DNA of 5,533 bases from Candidatus Omnitrophota bacterium (GTDB lineage: Bacteria > Omnitrophota > Gorgyraeia > Tantalellales > Tantalellaceae). The stretch lies in the NCBI GenBank assembly GCA_023142805.1, contig JAGLIU010000242.1, positions 1 through 5,533 of the forward strand. Reading direction: 5' to 3'. The position numbers and the translations under genes are program-made. Below the pieces are notes generated by a model. That model was not told the origin of the DNA. It saw nothing but the letters and a program-made list of their open reading frames with translations, and did not search any database. Below, in pieces: positions 1 to 5,533 of this stretch (position 1 is its first letter; each line of letters starts with the position of its first letter).

Positions 1-68
1 CCGCATCCGGGACAATAATGCGTCGTCTTTTCTGTCATTGATCTCGGTTTTGTAAAATTTTTATTCAT
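1..68 (-). CDS. 2-oxoacid:ferredoxin oxidoreductase, TPP-binding beta subunit (N-terminal fragment)
   Basis: Only the first 22 codons and two bases lie in the window; the gene runs off the left edge. They read MNKNFTKPRSMTEKTT followed by HYCPGC and the start of a Gly codon. The H-Y-C-P-G-C-G motif is typical of the N-terminus of beta subunits of KorB/VorA/PorB-type enzymes, where the cysteines and nearby residues belong to the thiamine-diphosphate-binding domain; the preceding K-P-x-S is also common in this family. The start at base 68 keeps the K-P-x-S residues and has a GGTGAT ribosome-binding site 7 nt upstream; a second in-frame ATG at 38 would lose them. The gene starts 18 bp after the stop of vorB, as expected for co-translated subunits of one enzyme. 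In the complex this subunit would bind thiamine diphosphate and decarboxylate the 2-oxoacid. The identity is well supported by motif plus context; the substrate is not determined. Confidence 0.85.
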   Translation of the reverse strand, partial: MNKNFTKPRSMTEKTTHYCPGC

Positions 69-75
69 TTTTCAT

Positions 76-82
76 ATCACCC
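76..82 (-). promoter_or_regulatory. Ribosome binding site for the beta subunit gene
   Basis: On the minus strand the gap after the vorB stop contains GGGTGAT, which matches the GGTGAT part of the Shine-Dalgarno consensus, 7 nt before the ATG at 68. It settles the start choice: an ATG at 75 overlaps the site but reaches a stop after four codons, and the in-frame ATG at 38 has no comparable site. Confidence 0.6.
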
Positions 83-86
83 GCGT

Positions 87-1139
87 CTATTTTAATATTC
101 GCGCCTTCTCAATAATTTCTTCTTCCGTCGGAATACTGCCACCGGTACGCCCGTAAAAATGTACTTTTTTGTTGTTCTGCACCGCTATTTTAACGTCTTC
201 GACCATCTGACCGGCACTCATTTCAACTACGAGAAAATTTGAACATTTATCCGCGTATTGTTCTATTATTCCGTACGGAAACGGCCATAATGTGATCGGC
301 CTTATAACTCCCGCTTTTATACCCGCCTTTCTTAAACTTCTCACACTGGCACGGGCGAGCCTTCCGACAGACCCATAAGCCACCAAAATAATATCCGCGT
401 CCTCACATCTATAGGTCTCACAAAGTTCTTCTTCTTTCTCTATTTTTCGATATTTTTCCTGCAATTTATTGTTAAGCTTTTCCAATACATTATCGCCCAG
501 ATACAGACTTTTTATACTTTGCGCTTTTCTTCCCTTAGCACCGGTCATCGCCCAGGGTTTTTCAACAATTCCACCCGGCTTTATTTTTTCATCGAACTCC
601 AGAGGCTCCATCATCTGACCAAGCATACCATCGGCAAGTATCATTGCCGGCATCCTGTATTTATCCGCTAAAGAAAACGCTTTATAAGTCAGATCAAACA
701 TCTCTTGAACATTTGACGGAGCCAGAACTATCACCCGATAGTCACCATGCCCTCCGCCTCTTGTTGCCTGAAAATAATCGGATTGCGCGGCCGAAATATT
801 ACCGAGTCCCGGGCCGCCTCTCATAATATTCACGATCACCGCTGGAAGTTCGCATCCTGAAAGATATGAGATCCCTTCCTGTTTCAAACTTATACCCGGG
901 CTTGATGAGCTTGTCATAGCGCGTACACCCGCGGCAGAAGCGCCCATAACCATACTTATCGCGGCAAGTTCGCTTTCAGACTGGATAAAAACCCCGGTTT
1001 CCTCTTCCATTTTACGGGACATATAAGCGATCAGCTCATTCTGCGGAGTTATAGGATATCCCGCGTAAAATCCGCATCCCGCCCGAAGCGCCCCTTCGGC
1101 ACATGCTTCGTTTCCTGTACATAAATATTTTTTATTCAT
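87..1139 (-). CDS. vorB: 2-oxoacid:ferredoxin oxidoreductase alpha subunit, VorB type (3-methyl-2-oxobutanoate dehydrogenase subunit)
   Basis: This 350-residue protein is the alpha subunit of a cytoplasmic, CoA- and thiamine-diphosphate-dependent 2-oxoacid:ferredoxin oxidoreductase, which converts a 2-oxoacid to acyl-CoA, CO2 and reduced ferredoxin. Residues about 10-235 form the pyrimidine-binding domain of the POR_N family, with YPITPQNE (28-35), TSSSSPGISLKQE (76-88), RGGPGLG (107-113) and GGGHGDYR (128-135). Residues about 247-345 form the second PFOR-type domain, with RPITLWPFP (280-288), VEMSAGQMVEDV (305-316) and GRTGG (330-334). Length and motifs match the VorB family, which is annotated as 2-ketoisovalerate-specific; that substrate is family-based inference, and 2-oxoglutarate or another 2-oxoacid remains possible. 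The start is supported by the family N-terminus (GNEA at 9-12), though only a weak Shine-Dalgarno is seen. The ferredoxin gene lies 76 bp upstream and the beta subunit 18 bp downstream. The protein looks intact. Confidence 0.93.
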   Translation of the reverse strand: MNKKYLCTGNEACAEGALRAGCGFYAGYPITPQNELIAYMSRKMEEETGVFIQSESELAAISMVMGASAAGVRAMTSSSSPGISLKQEGISYLSGCELPAVIVNIMRGGPGLGNISAAQSDYFQATRGGGHGDYRVIVLAPSNVQEMFDLTYKAFSLADKYRMPAMILADGMLGQMMEPLEFDEKIKPGGIVEKPWAMTGAKGRKAQSIKSLYLGDNVLEKLNNKLQEKYRKIEKEEELCETYRCEDADIILVAYGSVGRLARASVRSLRKAGIKAGVIRPITLWPFPYGIIEQYADKCSNFLVVEMSAGQMVEDVKIAVQNNKKVHFYGRTGGSIPTEEEIIEKARILK

Positions 1140-1157
1140 ACTGATCTTTTCTAATCC

Positions 1158-1193
1158 AAAAACACATTCCGCAATCCTAAAGAATGCCTTTTT
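1158..1193 (-). other. Possible imperfect hairpin in the ferredoxin-vorB gap
   Basis: Read on the minus strand, the arm AAAAAGGCATTC (1193-1182) can pair with GAATGTGTTTTT (1169-1158) around a 12-nt loop. The twelve positions comprise a five-pair CATTC/GAATG core, one G-U wobble, one G-G mismatch and five A-U pairs. The downstream arm ends in five U residues, so it superficially resembles a bidirectional or leaky terminator, but the core has only two G-C pairs and the U tract is used in the stem. It lies in the longest intergenic gap of the window, 18 nt before the vorB start codon. A role in partial termination, RNA processing or transcript stability is only inferred. Confidence 0.3.
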
Positions 1194-1215
1194 CCCCGGT
1201 TATTTTTTACACTAT

Positions 1216-1428
1216 TCACCGTTTTATAACGATCGCGCAATCCGGGCATACCATCACACACATCCCGCATCCGGTACATTTTTCCGGGTTTTCCACTTCT
1301 ACATACTCTAAACCACGCGAGTTAACCTTTCCCGACGCCTTAAGTATCTTCATCGGGCAAACGCCTATACACAACATACAGCCTTTACATTTTTCTTTAT
1401 CTATATTTATTTTATTTTCGTCTGCCAT
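1216..1428 (-). CDS. 2[4Fe-4S] ferredoxin, probable delta subunit of the 2-oxoacid oxidoreductase
   Basis: This 70-residue protein carries two classic 4Fe-4S motifs: C14-x2-C17-x2-C20-x3-C24-P and C51-x2-C54-x2-C57-x3-C61-P. An extra cysteine, C64, follows the second motif. The N-terminal INIDKEKCKGC, the central N-x-x-G (N36 to G39) and the C-terminal CPDCAIVI closely fit the KorD/PorD type of small ferredoxin subunit, which takes electrons from the thiamine-diphosphate site of a 2-oxoacid oxidoreductase and hands them to a soluble ferredoxin. The position directly before vorB and the beta subunit supports this role. It starts 33 bp after the dxs stop, with AGGG 5 nt before the ATG. There is no signal peptide, so it is cytoplasmic. 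An independent ferredoxin serving other Fe-S enzymes is an alternative, but the delta-subunit reading is favoured. Confidence 0.9.
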   Translation of the reverse strand: MADENKINIDKEKCKGCMLCIGVCPMKILKASGKVNSRGLEYVEVENPEKCTGCGMCVMVCPDCAIVIKR

Positions 1429-1461
1429 TTTTACCCTATTTTTTCCGCGACGCTCTCAGCA

Positions 1462-3342
1462 TCACTGCCGGAGTTCCGCCTCTATCATTGCCGCCACTTC
1501 ATCCGGGGCTAAATGATACTTCCTTAAAAGCTCCCGTCTCGCTCCATGCTCGATAAATTGATCCGGTAGCCCTATGCATCTTATTTTTACATTATTGAGG
1601 TTTTCTCTTTCACAAAATTCAAGTACGCTGCTGCCGAATCCTCCTGAGACAATCCCTTCTTCTAAAATAAATATCGTTTTATTTTCATGCGCTATTTTCT
1701 CTATCATATCACTATCTAACGGTTTTATAAATCTCGCGTTTATAACAGCGGCCTCTATACCTTTTTTTGACAATACTTCACTCACTTGAAGACCCGTGTT
1801 AACCATACTTCCCAGGGCAAGGATCGTTACGTCTTTTCCTTCTCTTAAAAATTCTGATTTTCCTATCTCTAACACCACGCAGGATGACGCCCCCACAAGA
1901 TTCACGGCTTTTGCTCTGGGATATCTTATCGCGACAGGCTTCTCCCATTCCAGCGCCTTCTCCAACATCCGCTTAAGTTCTTCTCCGTCTTTAGGCGCCA
2001 TTACGACAAAATTAGGCAGGTTTCTCAGATATGTTATATCAAAAACTCCATGATGTGTAGGCCCATCCTTACCTACCAATCCCGCCCTGTCCAGACAAAA
2101 AACAACGGGAAGTTCCTGTAACGCTACATCATGTATAAGCTGGTCATACGCTCTTTGAAGAAAAGTGGAATATATCGCGACTACCGGTTTCTGTCCACCT
2201 TTAGCAAGACCCGCGGAAAACGTAACCGCATGCGCTTCGGTAATACCTACATCAAAAAAACGTTCGGGAAAATTCCTGGAAAATTCAGCTAATCCCGTAC
2301 CATCGGGCATAGCGGCAGTTACCGCCGTCACTTTACTGTCTTTTTCCGCGAGCTTTACTATTTCTTCACCAAAACATTCAGTAAAAGTTTTAACCAGGTC
2401 TTCATCGTCGACCGAAACTTTACCGGTATCAACATCAAAAAGACTGACTCCGTGAAATTTTGTAGGATCTTCTTCCGCAAACTTATATCCTTTTCCCTTT
2501 TTTGTAATAGCCCGAAGAAATATGGGCTCCTCAAGCGTCAGAACTTTCCGAAGCATAGATATCAATTGTCTTACATCATGTCCGTCTATGGGTCCGAAAT
2601 ACCTGAACCCAAGCTCTTCAAAAAGAATCCCGGGAACCAATAGATTTTTTATACCTTCCTGGAATTTTTTTACGGTTTTATACGCTACCGGACCCAGTTT
2701 GGGAATACTCTTCACTACTTTTTCCGCTTCGTTACGCACTTTATTGTAAAGCGGATTCGCGATCACATTGTTAAGATATTTACTCATCGCGCCGACAGAC
2801 TTGGAAATAGAATGTTCATTATCATTTAGTATAACAACCAAATTCGATCTGGCATGTCCCGCGTGATTCATCCCTTCAAAAGCAAGCCCGGCTGAAAGTG
2901 CCGCGTCCCCGATAACAGCGACTACTTTACTGTCTTCACCTTTTAAATCCCGCGCTGTGGCGAGTCCTAAAGCTGAGGATATCGAAGTGGAACTATGGCC
3001 GCAAGTAAAAGGATCGTGTTCGCTCTCTTTTGCGCAAGGAAACCCGCTAATACCGCCCATTTCCCGTAAAGTATCAAAATGTTTCGACCTACCTGTAAGA
3101 AGTTTATGCGCGTAACTTTGATGTCCCACATCCCAAACGATCTTATCTCTCGGACTTTCCAGACAATAATGAAGCGCGATGGCTAACTCAACAGCGCCTA
3201 AACTGGCGGAAAGATGCCCCCCTTTTTCGGATATAGTTCGAAGTATTTTTTGTCTTATTTCCTGAGCCAGGTTGTCGAGCTGACTGATATCAAGTTTTTT
3301 AAGATCTTCCGGGGACACTATATCATCCAACATATTTGTCAT
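1462..3342 (-). CDS. dxs: 1-deoxy-D-xylulose-5-phosphate synthase
   Basis: Dxs condenses pyruvate and glyceraldehyde 3-phosphate to 1-deoxy-D-xylulose 5-phosphate, the first step of the MEP isoprenoid pathway and a source of thiamine and pyridoxal precursors; it is a cytoplasmic thiamine-diphosphate enzyme. The 626-residue length is normal. In order one sees H43 in GGHLSASLG, H74 in DVGHQSYAHK, the cofactor/metal region GDA (145-147) through N175 in LNDNEHSIS, FGPIDGHD (249-256), H297 in KFHG, E369 in GITEAHAVTF, YSTFLQRAYDQ (391-401), R419/D426/H430 in DRAGLVGKDGPTHHG, R473 in IRYPRA, and a C-terminal transketolase domain (about 500-626) with GLPDQFIEHG. These match the catalytic and binding residues known from E. 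coli Dxs. One oddity is alanine instead of the third residue of the usual GDG motif. The ATG is preceded by AGAGGA at a 5-nt spacing. It lies 29 bp after xseB and is probably co-transcribed with it. The gene is intact. Confidence 0.97.
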   Translation of the reverse strand: MTNMLDDIVSPEDLKKLDISQLDNLAQEIRQKILRTISEKGGHLSASLGAVELAIALHYCLESPRDKIVWDVGHQSYAHKLLTGRSKHFDTLREMGGISGFPCAKESEHDPFTCGHSSTSISSALGLATARDLKGEDSKVVAVIGDAALSAGLAFEGMNHAGHARSNLVVILNDNEHSISKSVGAMSKYLNNVIANPLYNKVRNEAEKVVKSIPKLGPVAYKTVKKFQEGIKNLLVPGILFEELGFRYFGPIDGHDVRQLISMLRKVLTLEEPIFLRAITKKGKGYKFAEEDPTKFHGVSLFDVDTGKVSVDDEDLVKTFTECFGEEIVKLAEKDSKVTAVTAAMPDGTGLAEFSRNFPERFFDVGITEAHAVTFSAGLAKGGQKPVVAIYSTFLQRAYDQLIHDVALQELPVVFCLDRAGLVGKDGPTHHGVFDITYLRNLPNFVVMAPKDGEELKRMLEKALEWEKPVAIRYPRAKAVNLVGASSCVVLEIGKSEFLREGKDVTILALGSMVNTGLQVSEVLSKKGIEAAVINARFIKPLDSDMIEKIAHENKTIFILEEGIVSGGFGSSVLEFCERENLNNVKIRCIGLPDQFIEHGARRELLRKYHLAPDEVAAMIEAELRQ

Positions 3343-3371
3343 TATTTTCCTCTGTTTTTTCTCTGGTTTTT

Positions 3372-3596
3372 TTATTCTTCGTCAAAAATTTTTTCTTCAA
3401 AAAGATCGTCATCTTTTTTAATTAGAACATCAATTTTCTTTTTCGCTTCATCTAATTTTTTTCGACAGTTACGGGCAAGTTTTACGCCTTCTTCATACTT
3501 TTTTAAAGAAACATCCAAAGACAATTCACCGTTTTCGAGTTCTTCAATTATTTGTTCAAGTTTTTCTACCGTTTTTTCAAAACTTGTTTCTTTCAT
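3372..3596 (-). CDS. xseB: Exodeoxyribonuclease VII small subunit
   Basis: XseB is the small helical subunit that binds the large subunit XseA to make exonuclease VII, a cytoplasmic, metal-independent nuclease that degrades single-stranded DNA from both ends into oligonucleotides. The 74-residue protein shows the family pattern: F6-E7 at the start, LEQIIEELENGELSLDVSL (13-31), Y34-E35-x-G37, and C44 followed by L48-x-x-A51 and I55. It is predicted almost entirely helical and coiled-coil forming, with an acidic, likely flexible tail after residue 60. Length is typical for the family. A strong Shine-Dalgarno GGAG lies 5 nt before the ATG. It follows xseA by 31 bp on the same strand, the usual pairing of the two subunits, which supports the call despite its small size. 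Confidence 0.95.
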   Translation of the reverse strand: MKETSFEKTVEKLEQIIEELENGELSLDVSLKKYEEGVKLARNCRKKLDEAKKKIDVLIKKDDDLFEEKIFDEE

Positions 3597-3627
3597 ATCT
3601 TCTCCATCCCCATTCAGGACTTTATTA

Positions 3628-4854
3628 TCATTTTATTTTTTCGATCTTACTCACAACGCTGCCGTCTGAAAACTTCGTTACTATAAGATCTCTTACCTCA
3701 ACCTGTTTAACTGATCTCACGGCGCTATCATCTTTCATTGTTATGCTGTATCCTCTTTCTAAAACCGCTAAGGGACTCAACATGTTAAGTTTACCCGCGA
3801 CAGATGCCATATCCCTCTGTTTTATCTCCAAAGAATGCTCTATACTAGACCTTGCCGATACCATCAGATCATCTATCCTCTGCCCTATTCTTAAAAGAAC
3901 ATTTACAGGTTCACGAAGAGCGTAACTACCGGCGCATGTCTCTACAATGCCTTTAAATCTCTCTATTTTAGTTTTCACGCCGCCGTATAATCTTTGTCGA
4001 TAAGCTTCTATCTTTGAAACTACATCCTTTTTGACCGGTACCACAATTTCCGCGGCAGCTGATGGTGTCGCGGCTCTTACGTCCGCGGTAAAATCCGCTA
4101 TGGTAAAATCCGTTTCATGCCCGACGGCACTTACCACAGGTATTTCCGAATCCGCTATCGCGCGCGCGACTATCTCCTCATTAAACCCCCAAAGGTCTTC
4201 CAGGCTGCCCCCGCCTCTCCCGGCTATAATAACATCCACGGGGTGTTCTTTCTTCTTATTCTTTTTCAAATAACGGTTATACTCATTAAGTTCATTTATG
4301 GCTGAAGAAATCTGTTCTTTTGATCCCGGACCCTGTACTTTTACGGGACGCAGTAAAACTTCGACATTATTAAACCTGCGTTTGAGAACTTTTAGTATAT
4401 CTCTTATAGCCGCTCCCGTAGGGGAAGTTACAACCCCCACTCTCACAGGCACTCCGGGTATAGGTTTTTTGTTCTTTTCGTCGAACAAACCTTCAGAATC
4501 TAATTTCGTTTTTAATTGCTCAAACGCTACCTGTAAAGACCCTTTTCCGACCGGTTCAACCGATTCAACATAAAGTTGATACTGCCCGCGTTTATCATAA
4601 ACACTTATCCTGCCCAAGCAGATCAGACGCATACCGTTCTCAATTTCAAAAGAGCTTTGAACACTCGCGTTTTTGAACATTACACAGTTCAAAACACTGT
4701 TTTTATCTTTTATGCTGAAATACGTATGCCCTGAAGAAGCTACAATAAAATTCGAAACTTCTCCTTCTACCCAAACCTTATTAAAAGTATCTTCCAATAC
4801 GATCCGTATATCTCTGGTAAGCCGGGTTACCGTGTATATGTTTTTTTCTTTCAT
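3628..4854 (-). CDS. xseA: Exodeoxyribonuclease VII large subunit
   Basis: XseA is the catalytic subunit of exonuclease VII, acting in DNA repair and recombination. Its 408 residues are within the usual range. Residues about 1-100 form an OB-fold for single-stranded DNA binding, with VWVEGEVSNF (27-36) and HTYFSIKD (43-50). Residues about 130-270 form the nuclease core: VVTSPTGAAIRDIL (141-154, with D152), AGRGGGSLEDLW (211-222, with R213) and GHETDFTIAD (245-254, with H246 and D249), equivalent to the residues found important in the E. coli enzyme. Residues about 270-360 are helical, followed by VLERGYSIT (364-372), the typical C-terminal segment. The start agrees with the family N-terminus. 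No Shine-Dalgarno is visible before the ATG, and a strong promoter sits just upstream, so the independent transcript would have a leader of only about 13-16 nt. Two stop codons (TGA, then TAA) follow in tandem. The gene is intact. Confidence 0.97.
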   Translation of the reverse strand: MKEKNIYTVTRLTRDIRIVLEDTFNKVWVEGEVSNFIVASSGHTYFSIKDKNSVLNCVMFKNASVQSSFEIENGMRLICLGRISVYDKRGQYQLYVESVEPVGKGSLQVAFEQLKTKLDSEGLFDEKNKKPIPGVPVRVGVVTSPTGAAIRDILKVLKRRFNNVEVLLRPVKVQGPGSKEQISSAINELNEYNRYLKKNKKKEHPVDVIIAGRGGGSLEDLWGFNEEIVARAIADSEIPVVSAVGHETDFTIADFTADVRAATPSAAAEIVVPVKKDVVSKIEAYRQRLYGGVKTKIERFKGIVETCAGSYALREPVNVLLRIGQRIDDLMVSARSSIEHSLEIKQRDMASVAGKLNMLSPLAVLERGYSITMKDDSAVRSVKQVEVRDLIVTKFSDGSVVSKIEKIK

Positions 4855-4874
4855 TTTATAGCGCTTTAACTATT

Positions 4875-4903
4875 ATTTTACGGTTTAAAAGTTAAAATGT
4901 CAA
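4875..4903 (-). promoter_or_regulatory. Predicted sigma-70-type promoter for xseA
   Basis: On the minus strand, in the 66-bp gap after ymdB, a perfect -35 box TTGACA (4903-4898) is followed by a 17-bp AT-rich spacer and a -10 box TAAAAT (4880-4875), five of six bases matching TATAAT. Spacing is optimal. Transcription would begin near 4867-4870, giving a leader of roughly 13-16 nt before the xseA ATG at 4854. The position in an intergenic gap and correct orientation make this much better than a chance match, although AT-rich gaps do yield some false -10 boxes. It would give xseA-xseB-dxs and the genes below a start independent of ymdB. Confidence 0.65.
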
Positions 4904-4920
4904 AAACCCTATAAACTCTA

Positions 4921-5533
4921 TTAATTCTGTTTTTCCTGTACGCGCTTTATTCCGGTCGCTTTACCGGTTTTTTCATCTATATCTAATATAACACCATGCA
5001 TTTCTACATCATTCTCCGCCATAACAAACTTGTTGGGCAACTGCGCTATAAATCTCTCAAGAATACTTTCTTTTGTACGCCCTATTACCCCGCTAAAAGG
5101 TCCCGTCATACCTACATCTGTAATATATGCTGTGCCTTCCGGCAGGATCTTTTCATCGGCGGTCTGTACATGCGTATGAGTCCCTAAAACCGCGCTCACT
5201 TTGCCATCTAAGAACCATCCCAAAGCAATTTTTTCACTTGTGGCTTCAGCATGAACATCTACTATTATCACATTTGTTTCTTTTCCTATATCTTTTAAGA
5301 TCTGCCGTACACCCCGAAAAGGACAATCCACAGTCTCCATAAAAACCCTGCCGATAAGATTAATAACACCTACTTTTATCCCTCCGAATTCCACTACGGT
5401 AAACCCTTTTCCGGGAGATCCCGGAGGATAATTCGCCGGACGCAGGATCCTGTCCGTAGAATCAAGGAGTTCATATATCTCCCTTTTTTTCCAGATATGA
5501 TCCCCTGAAGTCAAGATATCTATCTTATTCGAG
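4921..5533 (-). CDS. ymdB: YmdB/TIGR00282-family metallophosphoesterase (C-terminal portion)
   Basis: The reading frame is open to the right edge, so this is a fragment: about 204 codons are present and the N-terminal 55-65 residues, with the first metal-binding aspartate, lie outside. A TTG at 5514 is not the start, since conserved family sequence (DILTSG) reads straight through it. The family is a dinuclear-metal calcineurin-like phosphoesterase; the Bacillus subtilis member YmdB hydrolyses 2',3'-cyclic nucleotides and affects motility and biofilm gene expression. Visible signatures are TSGDHIWKKREIY near the edge (the usual motif being GNH), VDVHAEATSEK (about bases 5230-5262, metal-binding His at 5251-5253), GTHTHVQTADEKILP (about 5140-5184, two metal-binding His) and ITDVGMTGP. 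It ends with tandem stops TAA-TAG 66 bp before xseA. No signal peptide can be judged. The family call is firm; the physiological substrate here is inferred only from the family. Confidence 0.92.
   Translation of the reverse strand, partial: SNKIDILTSGDHIWKKREIYELLDSTDRILRPANYPPGSPGKGFTVVEFGGIKVGVINLIGRVFMETVDCPFRGVRQILKDIGKETNVIIVDVHAEATSEKIALGWFLDGKVSAVLGTHTHVQTADEKILPEGTAYITDVGMTGPFSGVIGRTKESILERFIAQLPNKFVMAENDVEMHGVILDIDEKTGKATGIKRVQEKQN

Noticed and set aside
1184..1516. Plus-strand open frame opposite the ferredoxin gene
   Set aside because: It overlaps a clear ferredoxin with both cysteine motifs, and its His/Thr/Ser-rich product is what an antisense reading would give.
3343..3371. Short direct repeat of CAGAG separated by A runs before dxs
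   Set aside because: The two copies are only five bases in an A/G-rich spacer; the second copy is simply part of the dxs Shine-Dalgarno site.
3214..3669. Plus-strand open frame spanning xseB and its flanks
   Set aside because: It is a shadow of the minus-strand genes: its Ser/Phe-rich composition mirrors the Lys/Glu-rich xseB, and it resembles no known family.
4159..4168. Ten-base alternating CG run, a possible Z-DNA tract
   Set aside because: It is short and lies within xseA, encoding the conserved V-A-R-A-I-A stretch; codon choice explains it.
4855..4860. TATAAA just before the xseA ATG as a -10 box
   Set aside because: It resembles a -10 box, but there is no -35 match at a proper distance, and transcription would start inside the coding region. 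The TTGACA/TAAAAT pair upstream is far better.
5512..5514. TTG as the start codon of the phosphoesterase
   Set aside because: The frame is open to the window edge and conserved family residues lie on both sides of the TTG, so it is an internal leucine codon of a gene that begins outside the window.

Overview
The window is a compact block of bacterial housekeeping genes, all read from the minus strand (right to left). It has no RNA genes, mobile elements, CRISPR arrays or phage genes. In transcription order it holds: the C-terminal three quarters of a YmdB-type metallophosphoesterase (cut by the right edge), xseA and xseB (both subunits of exodeoxyribonuclease VII), dxs (first enzyme of the MEP isoprenoid pathway), a small 2[4Fe-4S] ferredoxin, a VorB-type alpha subunit of a 2-oxoacid:ferredoxin oxidoreductase, and the first 22 codons of its thiamine-diphosphate-binding beta subunit (cut by the left edge). 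Every gap between genes is 18 to 76 bp, and no stretch over 300 bp lacks a gene.

The layout suggests one long transcription unit. The first part (ymdB, xseA, xseB, dxs) joins RNA/second-messenger, DNA-repair and isoprenoid functions that often sit near one another in bacteria. The second part (ferredoxin, vorB, beta subunit) is the start of a multi-subunit oxidoreductase that oxidises a 2-oxoacid to its acyl-CoA and passes the electrons to ferredoxin; a gamma subunit would be expected just beyond the left edge. Two non-coding signals stand out: a near-consensus sigma-70-type promoter between ymdB and xseA, and a possible imperfect hairpin between the ferredoxin gene and vorB.

The organism is a bacterium, moderately AT-rich (by eye about 40-45% GC), that uses the MEP pathway. 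A ferredoxin-dependent 2-oxoacid oxidoreductase points to an anaerobic or fermentative lifestyle. The combination and divergent residues would fit an uncultured lineage such as Omnitrophota, but this is a low-confidence guess because the window has no taxonomic marker.

I see no clearly new biological system. The points worth a second look are the internal promoter with a very short leader lacking a Shine-Dalgarno site, the possible intercistronic hairpin, two substitutions in usually conserved metal or cofactor motifs (GDH in YmdB, GDA in Dxs), the absence of ispA between xseB and dxs, and the linkage of dxs to the oxidoreductase.
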